A stretch of 64,000 nucleotides of DNA from an uncultured Bacteroides sp. (GTDB lineage Bacteria; Bacteroidota; Bacteroidia; Bacteroidales; Bacteroidaceae). The DNA lies in NCBI RefSeq assembly GCF_958445495.1, contig NZ_CAUCSQ010000004.1, forward strand, positions 72,990 through 136,989, written 5' to 3'. Positions 34,926 to 44,652 of this stretch are shown here, one piece after another; position 1 is the stretch's first letter; every line of letters begins with the position of its first letter. Made by a program: the position numbers and the translations under genes. The notes under the pieces are model-generated. The model saw nothing but the letters and a program-made list of their open reading frames with translations. It was not told the DNA's origin and did not search any database.

Positions 34926-36995
34926 CTACTCTTTCAAAAGAATCTCAACGGACGATACTTTTACGCATTTGTTATTGACAAACTGTACGACAAAGCCCAA
35001 TGTCGATACGCCGTCATAATCTATCTTCACGTCTTCCTGCGAGAACCGGACATTCTTGCAACTGCCTTTTTCCGTCAGATTAATGGAAGCTTTTATGCTC
35101 CCGTCATTGTCCTCCCACTGGAATTTGCCTCCATCCAGGTTAGAAGGCTCGCCGCCGCCCTTCTGAATCAGGAATCCCGCCTGTTTTCTGCCGCCTGCGT
35201 CCACGTTGACCTCCGCAACATTCAAAACAATATCGTAAGTTCCTTTAGGAAGTTCTATCGCCTGCCACATTTTTCCATTCTGCTTATTCGGCAACCCCCA
35301 TCCTGCCTGAATCACCAACAGCCCTCCGTCGGCATCCATGAACAAGCCTTCTCCGGGACGGCCCGCCAGACTCTCGTCATGATAGAACCCGTCATTGCCA
35401 CTGCCGTAATTGAACGACCAGCCGGCAGGAGTGCAATGTCCGCTTGCCGCTCCTTCTACGGAAACAAACGGCCGCTTACCGTTGACAAGCACATATTCCG
35501 ATACGTCGCTGCCTTTTTTCAGCATATTCAATTTACCGGTACTGGCAACCTGTGTCCCGACACCTTCGAAATGCAGGACGACCGCACCTTCGCCCGCTTC
35601 GCTGTCGGCGGAAACGCTTGCCGTGATTTTCGTATCGCTCTCAACGGTAAAGTCCAGCTCCTGTCCGTTGAAAACGGCGCTTGTAAGGGTGCTGTTCTTA
35701 AAACCGCTACCTTCGATTGTAATGACATCACCTGCCCGGACAGCATGTTCACTGAATACGTTATCGGTAACTACCGAGGTTATCACCGGCGAACTCAACA
35801 CTTCAAACACGGAATAGTCTTCTCCCAACTCTATTTCGGCTCCCTGCATGGACAGAGACAAGGCGGTCGCGCCAAAATCCGTCAGTACCGGTACTTTCAC
35901 CAGAAGGGCTCCGCCTCCTTCCGCCAGTTTAATATCCGTAGCGGGAGTCTCCCCGAATTTCACTTCAATGTCTTCCACAGAACGGACGAAATTCTTTCCG
36001 GAAATCGTAACCTCCGTACCTACATATCCTTTAAGGGGAGTCACGCTTTCTACTACCGGTTTCGGCAATACGACATATTGCAATTGCGTCTGGACCGTTT
36101 CAAACGGAGTGATGACAGTAACCGTATAACCGCCCGCTTCCAAAGAGGCGGGAACCGTAAGCGGAATGCTGTTTTCCGTCAGGTTCTCCCTGTCTATCAC
36201 GGCATCCGCCGGCTCTTCCCCGTCCTTGCTGAAAAGAACTCTCAAAGTTCCGGGCTCTTCAACGGACTCATCCAGCAATTCCTGTACAAGGTTGGTTCCC
36301 GTTATGGTAAACACGCTTCCCGCAAAGCCCGAAGGAACCGGCTCGCCCTCTTCCGGCACATCGAGCGCGGCATGCCGGAGAACCGTAAAGGGATAAGAAG
36401 AGAGGTCTACGCTCTGCCCGTCTACAACCAGGGAGACTGTCCCGCTCGCCGCCGTTTCCGGAACCTTCACGGTAAATTTTCCTTCTGCCGGTTCTCCTAT
36501 GATTTCCGCCTTATTCTCCGTATCGTCGCCGAAATAGACCGTGTATAAAGAAACGGCCGTCACCAAATCGTGACCGATAAACGTAATCTCATCGCCGGGG
36601 AACCCATACTGGGGTTCCACCTTGCTCACTCCCGGCTTGCCTAGTACCTGATAGATGAAATCCGTCTCTATCCGTTGTCCGTACACATCGACGGTAATCT
36701 TTCCGTCCGTGGCGTCGGCAGGGACTTTTACGACAATCTCTGTTTCGGTACAAGAGAGCACCTCCGCTTCTTTCGAACCGATATAAACATTCACCATATC
36801 CGCCCGGATGCCGAATTCAGTCCCCGTTATGGTGAATTCGCTGCCGGCATATCCGGAATAGTAAGATAGTTTCTCGACCGTTGCCACCGGGTCCGTGTGG
36901 CTCATGGAAATAATTTCCTCATTGTCCCCGTCACAGGAGGTTATCATACAAAATGAAAAGAAGGCGGGAAACAACCAATTATATATTTTCTTCAT
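34926..36995 (-). CDS. Multi-TIG-domain surface glycan-binding lipoprotein
   Basis: A 689-residue lipoprotein (lipobox ITSC, cysteine 21). It contains about five tandem IPT/TIG Ig-like domains (roughly 40-115, 118-205, 206-305, 310-400 and 405-500), each opening with a phrase such as YSGYAGSEFTITGTEFG or PLKGYVGTEVTISGKNF. A C-terminal beta-rich domain (about 505-689) with aromatic residues and a KGTYDIVLNVAEV strand probably binds the glycan. The TIG string would hold this module away from the membrane. It lies 42 bp downstream of the second TIG lipoprotein gene and belongs to the SusC-SusD operon. The ligand is unknown. Confidence 0.88.
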   Translation of the reverse strand: MKKIYNWLFPAFFSFCMITSCDGDNEEIISMSHTDPVATVEKLSYYSGYAGSEFTITGTEFGIRADMVNVYIGSKEAEVLSCTETEIVVKVPADATDGKITVDVYGQRIETDFIYQVLGKPGVSKVEPQYGFPGDEITFIGHDLVTAVSLYTVYFGDDTENKAEIIGEPAEGKFTVKVPETAASGTVSLVVDGQSVDLSSYPFTVLRHAALDVPEEGEPVPSGFAGSVFTITGTNLVQELLDESVEEPGTLRVLFSKDGEEPADAVIDRENLTENSIPLTVPASLEAGGYTVTVITPFETVQTQLQYVVLPKPVVESVTPLKGYVGTEVTISGKNFVRSVEDIEVKFGETPATDIKLAEGGGALLVKVPVLTDFGATALSLSMQGAEIELGEDYSVFEVLSSPVITSVVTDNVFSEHAVRAGDVITIEGSGFKNSTLTSAVFNGQELDFTVESDTKITASVSADSEAGEGAVVLHFEGVGTQVASTGKLNMLKKGSDVSEYVLVNGKRPFVSVEGAASGHCTPAGWSFNYGSGNDGFYHDESLAGRPGEGLFMDADGGLLVIQAGWGLPNKQNGKMWQAIELPKGTYDIVLNVAEVNVDAGGRKQAGFLIQKGGGEPSNLDGGKFQWEDNDGSIKASINLTEKGSCKNVRFSQEDVKIDYDGVSTLGFVVQFVNNKCVKVSSVEILLKE

Positions 36996-37037
36996 AACAA
37001 TCTTAACCGTTTTATCCTTTTTGCTTAATTAAATCCT

Positions 37038-38219
37038 TCATTTAAGAACCAGTTTCACGTCTGTCACCTTAAAGTAGGTATTGCTCGAACCGACCGTCAT
37101 AAGGAAACCGATTACGACATCCGCGGCTTCATCCAAAGTTATCGCGGGCGTAACCATCGTGCCCGAAACCGCATTTGCATCCGGATTCCAATTGTCGAAA
37201 GCGACACATACCCCTCCCAGGTCCGTAACAGAAGCGATGTCTTCCACATTCGGGATGGCAGTATCGTCGGTTCCGGGGATTATCACCGCATAAAGCGCGT
37301 TATTGTCACTGTTCGGGAAATACGTTTCGGCATAGGTGACTTCCATCGTATAGGTTCCTTTACGCAAATGGACGGCCTGCCATACTTTTCCGTCGGTCAC
37401 GGCGTTCTTCCCCCATCCTCTCTGGAAAGTGAGGAATGTGTTCGTTCCTTGCTGCTGCCTGCATCCGGTAGGATTCAATGAAGCCGCATTCTGATTCCAG
37501 CCCACAGGTTTGCTCCAGTCGCCCGGATTCTCCTCTTCGCTGGCAAACGGCTGTTTATAGTTCTCAAGGTAAAGCACTGTCACATCTCCCTTGGAATTCG
37601 GGTTGAGCATGGCGCCTGCCGTCAAATCGTACCCGTGAATCGTAACTGTCACGTTGCCTGTCTCATACCCGTCGGGAGTGACCGCCCTGATAGTCTGCCC
37701 GTCTACCAGCGTAAACTCGGCAGGCGTTCCGTTGAAACTGACCGAGATGTCCGAAGCGTCCGTCCCGAAGTTTTTCCCGATAATAGTCACGATATCCCCG
37801 GCATCGGCTACGCTGCTCCCGTCTTCATTGTCGGACTCCATGCTTATGATTACGGGGGTAGGCAACACGGTATAATGGCCTATATTTTCCAGTTTATTGG
37901 TATAAACCTGCAATGAGACATCGCTGCTGACCGCCGTCTCGGGCACTTCAACCACAATGCGGTTGTTCTTGCACATCAATATCTCGGTTGCCTGCACCGC
38001 ACCGAAGAACACCTTTACGGCTTCCGCACGGTCACCGAAGTTCGTACCCGTGATAACCACCTGCGAGGCGACATATCCGTCGGTCGGATACATCTCCGTC
38101 ACTTCCGGCATGGGGTATTCGTAAACTCTGTACTTGGCGTCTTGCTCACAGCCGAGAAACAGTGCGGAAAGGCAAACAAGCACCGTCAAGTGAAATGAGT
38201 ATGTATATAAATGTTTCAT
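37038..38219 (-). CDS. Two-TIG-domain surface glycan-binding lipoprotein
   Basis: A 393-residue lipoprotein (lipobox FLGC, cysteine near 24) placed directly after SusD, the usual position of a SusE-type surface glycan-binding protein. Two IPT/TIG domains (about 36-115 and 118-210) carry MYPTDGYVASQVVITGTNFG and ADAGDIVTIIGKNFG. They precede a C-terminal domain (about 215-393) with WKxVHLRKGTYTMEVTYAE-type strands, like the C-terminal domain of the next gene. Both proteins share the phrase VWQAVHL/MWQAIEL followed by KGTY, so the two probably bind the same class of ligand. Confidence 0.88.
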   Translation of the reverse strand: MKHLYTYSFHLTVLVCLSALFLGCEQDAKYRVYEYPMPEVTEMYPTDGYVASQVVITGTNFGDRAEAVKVFFGAVQATEILMCKNNRIVVEVPETAVSSDVSLQVYTNKLENIGHYTVLPTPVIISMESDNEDGSSVADAGDIVTIIGKNFGTDASDISVSFNGTPAEFTLVDGQTIRAVTPDGYETGNVTVTIHGYDLTAGAMLNPNSKGDVTVLYLENYKQPFASEEENPGDWSKPVGWNQNAASLNPTGCRQQQGTNTFLTFQRGWGKNAVTDGKVWQAVHLRKGTYTMEVTYAETYFPNSDNNALYAVIIPGTDDTAIPNVEDIASVTDLGGVCVAFDNWNPDANAVSGTMVTPAITLDEAADVVIGFLMTVGSSNTYFKVTDVKLVLK

Positions 38220-38261
38220 ATATGCTGCTTTTTATTGTATTCGAATCGTTTTAATCAAAAA

Positions 38262-40058
38262 TCAATATCCCGGATTCTGCACCAGATTCGGATTCAGGTT
38301 TATCTGGTCTTGCGGAATCGGCCATAAATAATCCATCTTGTTGAACGAACAGTCGGTAGATTTGAGAAGTACCACGGCCGGTAACTTGCCGAAAGGAGTA
38401 TCCACTTCTTCCGTTCCTTTCGTATAACTTGCCGGCTTATACCTGTCGGACACGGCGTCGCCGTCGGAATCTACAAACACGGTCGGATAATCGGCGTTCC
38501 CCACTATCATGCCGCAACGCGACTCATTCAGCTCTTCCTCGGCAATGCCCCAACGTTTCAAATCGTCGCAGCGGTAACCTTCCATATAAAGTTCCAACGT
38601 GCGCTCGCGGCGAATTTCATCCAGCATCACTTCGCTCAAGGATTTATCCGCATTCTCCGCCACTCCGTTTTTAATCTGTGCGGCCAGCGCATTCGTCAAG
38701 TCGGCTATACCTGCACGTTCGCGTATCTTATTAATCGAATTGTCCAACTGCTCGTCCGATATTTCACCGTAACGCTCCATCACGGCTTCCGCATAGTTCA
38801 GGTAGACCTCTGCCAGGCGAAGCACCGGATAATTGGCCGATTCGTCTTTGTTGTTATAACTGATGTCGGTCACTGCGAACTTATAAGTGCCGTAACCGGC
38901 GTCTCCGGTCAGATTGGTCGATTCGTCGGGTTTGCCGATATAAGATTCCAGGCGGTAATCGCGGTTTTCATACTCGTCGCCCGGTGTTTTATATCCTTTG
39001 AACTTGTCGGACATCGAAATGGGAAGCCCGTCCGAACACAGAAACATGTCTACCAGTTTCCGGCTGGGACGCAAGGTGTAGACGATACGGCTCAACTCTA
39101 CCTGCCCTTTACGGGTATCCCGGCTGTAAACGGCCGCGATGACAAACTCTTTGTTCGTGTCCCTTCCCGCACCCGCCGGATTGCTTCCCGCCTCCTCGAT
39201 ATTGAACAGGTAACGGTTGCTCAGATTCTTCATCGCATCCACATTATTGTAGTTCCAGAGCGAATAATTCGTATCGTCCATCACTTCCTTCGACAAGGCG
39301 GCGGATTCTTCGAGAAAAGAGTTCACCTGGTCGGAAGAAGGTCCTGCCGACCCTTCGAAGTCCGTAGAAGTGCCATTGTATTTCCTCCAGGTAGCTTCAT
39401 ACAACAGTACCCGCGCCTTGAACGCCTTCGCCGCCTGCTGGCTGATTCGCCCTTTATCGCCGGCAGCGATATTTTCTTCCCTCGGCAGGACGGCTATGGC
39501 GGCGTCCAAATCGGACAGGATAAGGTTGACAACCTCGTAACGGCTGCTGCGGGCTCCCATCAATTCCGGCGAATCGACATCAAGCACGCCGGTCACAATG
39601 GGCACGCCGCCAAAGAACTTCAGCAGATAGAAATAATTATAAGCGCGGAAGAAATGCCCTTCACCCGTTTCAACTTGGATGTCCTCCCGGCTGCCCGAAT
39701 AGGTTTTCGCTTTCTCCAGCAGGATATTCGTCGCGCGGATATTGGCGTAACAGTTCCCCCAACGGCTGTCATTCCCGCCTGCGGAAAGATTGCCTGTACC
39801 GACTCCGTAGGAATACTGGAAATTTGCGGAAAGGTCTGAAGATACATCCATATGGTCGAAGATGCTTCCGTAACCGGACTGCCATCCTATCAACTGGCTA
39901 TAAAGCCCGTTGGCGTATTCGCGGAAATGCTCCTGCCTCTTAAAGTAAATCACATCGGTCTTTGCATCCAACGGTTCCAAATCAAGAAACGTGTCCATGC
40001 AAGAAGAGAGTCCTGCCATACAGGCACAGGCTAATATATAGTTTCTTATCTTATTCAT
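38262..40058 (-). CDS. SusD/RagB family glycan-binding lipoprotein of the central PUL
   Basis: A 598-residue SusD homologue with lipobox LSSC (cysteine near 20) and MDTFLDLEPLDAKTD. It has the helical TPR-like core (GHFFRAYNYFYLLKFFGGVPI near 132-152), LRLAEVYLNYAEAV, IRRERTLELYMEG and the terminal NPGY. It lies 30 bp after susC and 42 bp before the TIG lipoprotein. It acts as the hinged lid of the SusC importer. It belongs to the same family as the protein at 119-1846, but the two are clearly diverged and no shared substrate should be assumed. Confidence 0.96.
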   Translation of the reverse strand: MNKIRNYILACACMAGLSSCMDTFLDLEPLDAKTDVIYFKRQEHFREYANGLYSQLIGWQSGYGSIFDHMDVSSDLSANFQYSYGVGTGNLSAGGNDSRWGNCYANIRATNILLEKAKTYSGSREDIQVETGEGHFFRAYNYFYLLKFFGGVPIVTGVLDVDSPELMGARSSRYEVVNLILSDLDAAIAVLPREENIAAGDKGRISQQAAKAFKARVLLYEATWRKYNGTSTDFEGSAGPSSDQVNSFLEESAALSKEVMDDTNYSLWNYNNVDAMKNLSNRYLFNIEEAGSNPAGAGRDTNKEFVIAAVYSRDTRKGQVELSRIVYTLRPSRKLVDMFLCSDGLPISMSDKFKGYKTPGDEYENRDYRLESYIGKPDESTNLTGDAGYGTYKFAVTDISYNNKDESANYPVLRLAEVYLNYAEAVMERYGEISDEQLDNSINKIRERAGIADLTNALAAQIKNGVAENADKSLSEVMLDEIRRERTLELYMEGYRCDDLKRWGIAEEELNESRCGMIVGNADYPTVFVDSDGDAVSDRYKPASYTKGTEEVDTPFGKLPAVVLLKSTDCSFNKMDYLWPIPQDQINLNPNLVQNPGY

Positions 40059-40088
40059 AGCTTCTGTTTTTATCTATTAGCAAATCCA

Positions 40089-43000
40089 TTACAAAGTAAC
40101 ATTCAGGCCGAACGACCAAGTACGAGCAAACGGATAGCCGTTGTTATTGGAGCTGGCTCCCATTTCCGGGTCAAACCCGTCTTTGATGCTGGTAGCTTCC
40201 CACAAATCATTTCCGGAGAAATAGACGCGCACTTTTTCCAGCTTTACCTTACGTGTCCATATCTGCGGCAGCGTATATCCTACAATCAAGGTCTTCAAAC
40301 GGATATAGCGGTTGTTCTGCAACATGAAATCATTATTCTCGTAATTCCAGTGCGACACTTTCGTATTAGTAGTCAGGCGGGGATATTCCGAATGTGGATT
40401 CTCTTCCGTCCACGTTTTCCCCAGGAACCTCGGATTCTGGTTGGAAGTACGGGACTGGAACGGGTAAGCCATCCAGTCGTTACGCATCACGTATTGCTTT
40501 CCTATCCCCTGGAACAGGGCGCTTACATCTATCCCTTTCCATGAACATCCCAGGTTCAGCCCGAAATTGAAGTGGGGATTGGCATCGCCGATATACTGCA
40601 GGTCGCTGTCGCCGCTTCCCACACCCGTAACCTTATAGTCGCCGTTCAGGTCAATACGTTTGGTGTCTCCGGGACGTAAGGCGTTCGAGCCTTGCTGCTC
40701 CATGCCGATGAGGTCGCTGCCTGTCCGGTAATACAGTGCATAATAACGGTCTACCTCCGCCTGGTCTTTGAAATACCCGTCCGTACGGTACAGGAAATAC
40801 GAATTCAGCGGATACCCGTTCACCTTCGCATTCAGTCCCGCATTCCAGGTGTCGGCGCCTTCCATGTCTTTCAACATGCTTCTTGTGTCGCCGATGTTGA
40901 AGTCTACGTTGTATGAGAAATCTTTGATGCGGTCGCGCCATCCTATCGTAAATTCCCATCCTTTCACATTCAGGTGTCCGCTGTTGGTTTTCGGCGCGGT
41001 CCCTCCCAATACGGAAGGATAAGTGACATTAATCAACATGCCGATATTGTCTTTGATGAAATAGTCGAAAGAGGTACGCAGGCGGCTGTCGAGGAAGTTC
41101 AGGTCAATACCGAAATTCTTCTGCTCCACCCGTTCCCAAGTACGGTCGTAGGAAATCAGGCCGCTGTAGCTGGTAGCTACCTGGGTGGCGGGTATCACGC
41201 CGAACTGAGTCGTTCCTTTGCCGATTGTGCCGACATAATCGAAATCTCCCAATCCTACGTTATTGCCTGAGTTACCGTAGCTGAACCGCAGTTTTCCGAA
41301 ATTAACGACAGGAGTAACGGACTCCAGGAATTTTTCCTGCGTAAACACCCATCCCCCGGAGATGGAAGCGAAGGTTTTAAAACGGTATCCTTCGGCAAAC
41401 CGGGAATCTCCGTCACTTCGCCCCAGGAACTCAATCAGGTATTTGTCCGCATAATTGTAGTTCAGCCTCGCGATGTATGAATACGTGCCGTTCTGTGACT
41501 TGCCTCCGCCGTTGCCTTGCGTCCCGCTGGAGAGGTTCAAATCGTAGATTCCCACATCTTCGAACACTTCGCGGGCGGTCACTACCTTTTTGGAAGTATA
41601 TTTCGTGGCTTCAATGCCGAACATGGCGTCTACATTATGTACATCGGCGAATGTGCGCTTATATTTCAACATTCCCGAATAATACTGATAAAAATAATTA
41701 TTGGCTTCCACCAGGTAACCGGGTTGGTGGGAATCTTTCAGATTCAACACGTTTTCTGGAGTACTCATTGTCTGTGTCGTTTCATACACAAGCTTCGTGG
41801 CTTTCTCTCCGAACCAGTTGTATGTCTGTACCGGCAGCGACCATCTTTCCCTACGGAACTCTTCATTCTGGAAAGAGGCTATTCCTTCAAAACTGATTCC
41901 TTTCCATATATCCACGGTCGCCTTCACGTCGAGACGGGTAGTCAGGCTCGCTTTATTGTCGCGTCCTCCGTCCGAAGTGGCCGCCGCGGCATTGCGGTCA
42001 CCCACATTACCGAAATTGGCGTACCATTGCCCGTAAGGATTCTTGGCGGGGAAGAAAGGCGCGTCGTTTCCGTAGAGCGTCTTGTCGATACCGTGCGACG
42101 GGGTTTCCGTATCTGTCTTAATCATACTGGCGGAAGTGTCCAGCTTGAACCAATCCGTCAATTTGACACCGTAATTCAAACGAAGGTTCAACTGTTTCTG
42201 GCCGTCATAGGCGGTAGCCAGGTTGCCCTGATTGTCGGCATACGCCAATGACAGGCGGTAGTCGGACTTTTCCGTAGCGCCCGACACGCTCAAGTTGTGC
42301 TGGTAAGAGTAACGCCGGGCGAACATCTCGTCCAGACGGTTGGCATTGCCGACAAACATGGCTCCCCAATCGGCAATCGTAGATTCGTATATTCCTTCGA
42401 TGCCTTGCGCCATTTTCCGGAGATTCTCCTCTCCCCAGCCCCACCAGTCTTTCTCATTCATCACTTTGTTGGCTTCCAGCCACATCGTGGCATACTCCTG
42501 CATCGTAGGCGAATATGACATGACGCCGTTAGTAGTGAAACGCATATTGAAATTGTAATCGACCGTCGTTTTTCCCTTTCCTTTCTTCGTAGTCACGAGA
42601 ATGACCCCATTGGCGGCTTTCGCACCGTAAATGGAAGCCGACCCGTCTTTCAGCACACTGATACTCTCGATATCGTCTGAGTTCAGATTTTGAAAGGAAG
42701 CGGCGTTCAGGGTGGGCACTCCGTCTACGATAATCAACGGGCTGCCTCCATTGACCGAAGTCGCCCCGCGAATCTGAAAGTTCAGTCCTTCATTGCCCGG
42801 ACGCGAGCTGGAACGGGTCACTACCAACCCCGGAGTGGCTCCCTGCAAAGCCACACCGACGTTAGTGACGGCGCGGCTCTCCAACACCTGGCTGCTGACG
42901 GACTCTACCGCACCGGTCAAAGTGGCTTTCTTCTGTGTGCCGTAACCCACGACAACCACTTCGTCCAAAGCGTTATTATCTTCTTTCAGCACAATCTTGA

Positions 43001-43343
43001 AATCGGAACGCCCGTTCAGGCTGACTGTCTGGTCCATATATCCGATATAACTTACCTTTATCTGTCTGGCATCCGCAGGCACATTCAATGTAAACCGACC
43101 GTCAACATCGGTAATCACTCCCGCATTGCTTCCTACAACCACTACATTGCAACCAATCAAAGGTTCGCCGTTCACATCCGTGACAAGCCCTTTGACGGTA
43201 CGGCCCGCCTGGACCGCAATCAAACTCTTTTCCACTTCTACGGAATCGTCCGCATAAAGCAAGATACCGGGCGAACCGCCCAGCAGCACGGCAAAAGCCA
43301 ATGCGACTCCTTTTGAACATAAGAATCTGGATTTAATTTCCAT
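40089..43343 (-). CDS. SusC/RagA family TonB-linked receptor of the central PUL
   Basis: A 1084-residue importer: signal peptide, carboxypeptidase-regulatory-like domain (about 48-125, VKGLVTDVNGEPLIGCNVVV), SusC signature DEVVVVGYGTQKK, plug domain with GATPGLVVTRSSSRPG, and a barrel ending FGLNVTL. There is no STN signalling domain at the N-terminus. The gene begins 49 bp after the stop of an ECF sigma gene, so the two are probably co-transcribed or linked by a sigma-dependent promoter in that gap. It imports the products generated by the surface lyases. Confidence 0.96.
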   Translation of the reverse strand: MEIKSRFLCSKGVALAFAVLLGGSPGILLYADDSVEVEKSLIAVQAGRTVKGLVTDVNGEPLIGCNVVVVGSNAGVITDVDGRFTLNVPADARQIKVSYIGYMDQTVSLNGRSDFKIVLKEDNNALDEVVVVGYGTQKKATLTGAVESVSSQVLESRAVTNVGVALQGATPGLVVTRSSSRPGNEGLNFQIRGATSVNGGSPLIIVDGVPTLNAASFQNLNSDDIESISVLKDGSASIYGAKAANGVILVTTKKGKGKTTVDYNFNMRFTTNGVMSYSPTMQEYATMWLEANKVMNEKDWWGWGEENLRKMAQGIEGIYESTIADWGAMFVGNANRLDEMFARRYSYQHNLSVSGATEKSDYRLSLAYADNQGNLATAYDGQKQLNLRLNYGVKLTDWFKLDTSASMIKTDTETPSHGIDKTLYGNDAPFFPAKNPYGQWYANFGNVGDRNAAAATSDGGRDNKASLTTRLDVKATVDIWKGISFEGIASFQNEEFRRERWSLPVQTYNWFGEKATKLVYETTQTMSTPENVLNLKDSHQPGYLVEANNYFYQYYSGMLKYKRTFADVHNVDAMFGIEATKYTSKKVVTAREVFEDVGIYDLNLSSGTQGNGGGKSQNGTYSYIARLNYNYADKYLIEFLGRSDGDSRFAEGYRFKTFASISGGWVFTQEKFLESVTPVVNFGKLRFSYGNSGNNVGLGDFDYVGTIGKGTTQFGVIPATQVATSYSGLISYDRTWERVEQKNFGIDLNFLDSRLRTSFDYFIKDNIGMLINVTYPSVLGGTAPKTNSGHLNVKGWEFTIGWRDRIKDFSYNVDFNIGDTRSMLKDMEGADTWNAGLNAKVNGYPLNSYFLYRTDGYFKDQAEVDRYYALYYRTGSDLIGMEQQGSNALRPGDTKRIDLNGDYKVTGVGSGDSDLQYIGDANPHFNFGLNLGCSWKGIDVSALFQGIGKQYVMRNDWMAYPFQSRTSNQNPRFLGKTWTEENPHSEYPRLTTNTKVSHWNYENNDFMLQNNRYIRLKTLIVGYTLPQIWTRKVKLEKVRVYFSGNDLWEATSIKDGFDPEMGASSNNNGYPFARTWSFGLNVTL

Positions 43344-43392
43344 AATACTATTAAATTATTAAAGTTAATATGTGTTTTTCCGAATCCGGTTT

Positions 43393-43929
43393 TCAACCGA
43401 CTTTAGAGTATTCATTCCGCAAACAGGCACGCACCGTTTTACGCGCGAGCAACAATTGGCACTCCACTGTGCGGGGCGACAAAGACAACTTCCCCGCAAT
43501 GGCGGGACAGGATAATTCGCGGTTGAAACTTAACTCGTAAATCCGGCGGCGTTTGGCGGGAAGTTTCCGCACTGCTCTGTCATGCGCCCGTTCCAGTTCC
43601 CGGTAACAGATTGTCTCTTCTGTCTGGTTCCGTCCGGCTTTTTCCTCTTTATTATCATGATACAGGTAAGCGGCAAAATCTTCCTGTTTATAATAACGGC
43701 GTATCTTGTCTGTCACGATATTACGGGCAATCGTGAAAAGCAGAGAGCGGACAGTATCCCTGTTTACGAACATCCGATGCTCCCACAGGCGGACAAAGAC
43801 ATCCTGCGCCAGGTCTTCCGCCTGACAAGGATGGAAAATCCGGACAGCTATATAATTTTTGATTTGTTCCCGATAATTCAGGTAGCACTCGGAAAAAAAG
43901 TCGTCAAATGCAGTTTGTCGTTTATTCAT
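43393..43929 (-). CDS. ECF-type sigma-70 factor of the central PUL
   Basis: The frame opens at 44013; the ATG at 43929 (MNKRQTAFDDFF) is preferred because the first 28 codons are hydrophobic, atypical and overlap the promoter. The 178-residue protein has region 2 (AEDLAQDVFVRLWEH, FTIARNIVTDKIRRYYK) and region 4 (CPAIAGKLSLSPRTVECQLLL). It resembles the sigma factor at 5219-5734 in the linker and in both regions. No FecR-type anti-sigma gene adjoins it. The neighbouring HTCS regulator at 44653-48729 means this locus has two different regulator types. Confidence 0.92.
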   Translation of the reverse strand: MNKRQTAFDDFFSECYLNYREQIKNYIAVRIFHPCQAEDLAQDVFVRLWEHRMFVNRDTVRSLLFTIARNIVTDKIRRYYKQEDFAAYLYHDNKEEKAGRNQTEETICYRELERAHDRAVRKLPAKRRRIYELSFNRELSCPAIAGKLSLSPRTVECQLLLARKTVRACLRNEYSKVG

Positions 43930-43960
43930 GGTATTCAATATAATCTGTTTAACGATGTTG

Positions 43961-43989
43961 CAAAAGTAAAAAACAGGTTTCATAACAAA
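43961..43989 (-). promoter_or_regulatory. Candidate promoter of the central ECF sigma gene
   Basis: TACTTTTG (43961-43968, minus strand) matches TAnnTTTG, with TTTG at 43986-43989, 17 bp upstream, as a possible -33 element. It lies 32 bp upstream of the chosen start codon and inside the longer open frame, which supports the shorter start. Confidence 0.5.
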
Positions 43990-44083
43990 TATCACAAAAG
44001 TAACAGATGACAAAACTGTCGTAACAAGCTCCTTTTTTGATGAAAATTCCCCTTTTCATCGGCATAAACGGCGGCTCAGGACA

Positions 44084-44121
44084 ATAAAAAAAGGGAGTCC
44101 GTTACCATTAACGACTCCCTT
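44084..44121 (-). terminator. Intrinsic terminator after the small lipoprotein gene
   Basis: On the minus strand AAGGGAGTCGTTA...TAACGGACTCCCTT forms a stem of about 13 bp with one bulged base and a short loop, followed by a T-run (complement of AATAAAAAAA). It separates the lipoprotein gene from the sigma gene promoter. Confidence 0.8.
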
Positions 44122-44162
44122 GTTCTTTCATTTGCACGGATGGAAAACACATCCGGAAAACT

Positions 44163-44540
44163 TTACCGCTTATTTTCCTGCATGGCTTGAAAATCCGGTA
44201 TGCGTTTTACATCCGCCCCCTTCATCACGCCTTTTTTAATTGCTTCATTCGTGGCGGTGATTTCTTTCTTCACCCGCTTGTAGTACTCTTTCGTAAGCCC
44301 TTTCTCCAATGCGTCCGACTCTGTGGCCGGCCAAAAATATTGGTAATCCATCAACATCAGCTCGGGAGCCACTACCTTGAAGAAAATAGTATCTCCGGCA
44401 AACTTCTCCCGCAAATCACCCAAATAAATGGTGTCTGCCGGATTCACGTCCCGGCCGCCCGCATTTTTTTGCGAACTGCCGCCTCCACAAGAGGATAATA
44501 ACAAACCTCCTACCAATGAAATCAAAACTAATACTTTCAT
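44163..44540 (-). CDS. Small lipoprotein of unknown function
   Basis: A 125-residue protein with a lipoprotein signal (LLLSSC, cysteine 18) followed by a glycine/serine-rich linker. The mature part is short and mostly charged, with DTIYLGDLREKF and the helix-forming C-terminal half (YYKRVKKEITATNEAIKKG). I do not recognise the family. It sits between the HTCS gene (112 bp upstream) and the ECF sigma gene and ends at a clear terminator, so it may be transcribed alone or with the HTCS. No catalytic motif is visible. Confidence 0.75.
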   Translation of the reverse strand: MKVLVLISLVGGLLLSSCGGGSSQKNAGGRDVNPADTIYLGDLREKFAGDTIFFKVVAPELMLMDYQYFWPATESDALEKGLTKEYYKRVKKEITATNEAIKKGVMKGADVKRIPDFQAMQENKR

Positions 44541-44652
44541 ATCAACACATATATATTATTAAGATAATAAAACTTTCTCAGGAACGGAAACCTGCCGCAA
44601 CCTTGCAAAAGGAACGCAAATGTAACAATTAAACGGTGAACGCGGACAGGAA

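Noticed and set aside
35379..36548. 389-codon plus-strand open frame
   Set aside because: Opposite the TIG-domain lipoprotein, whose tandem TIG domains are clear.
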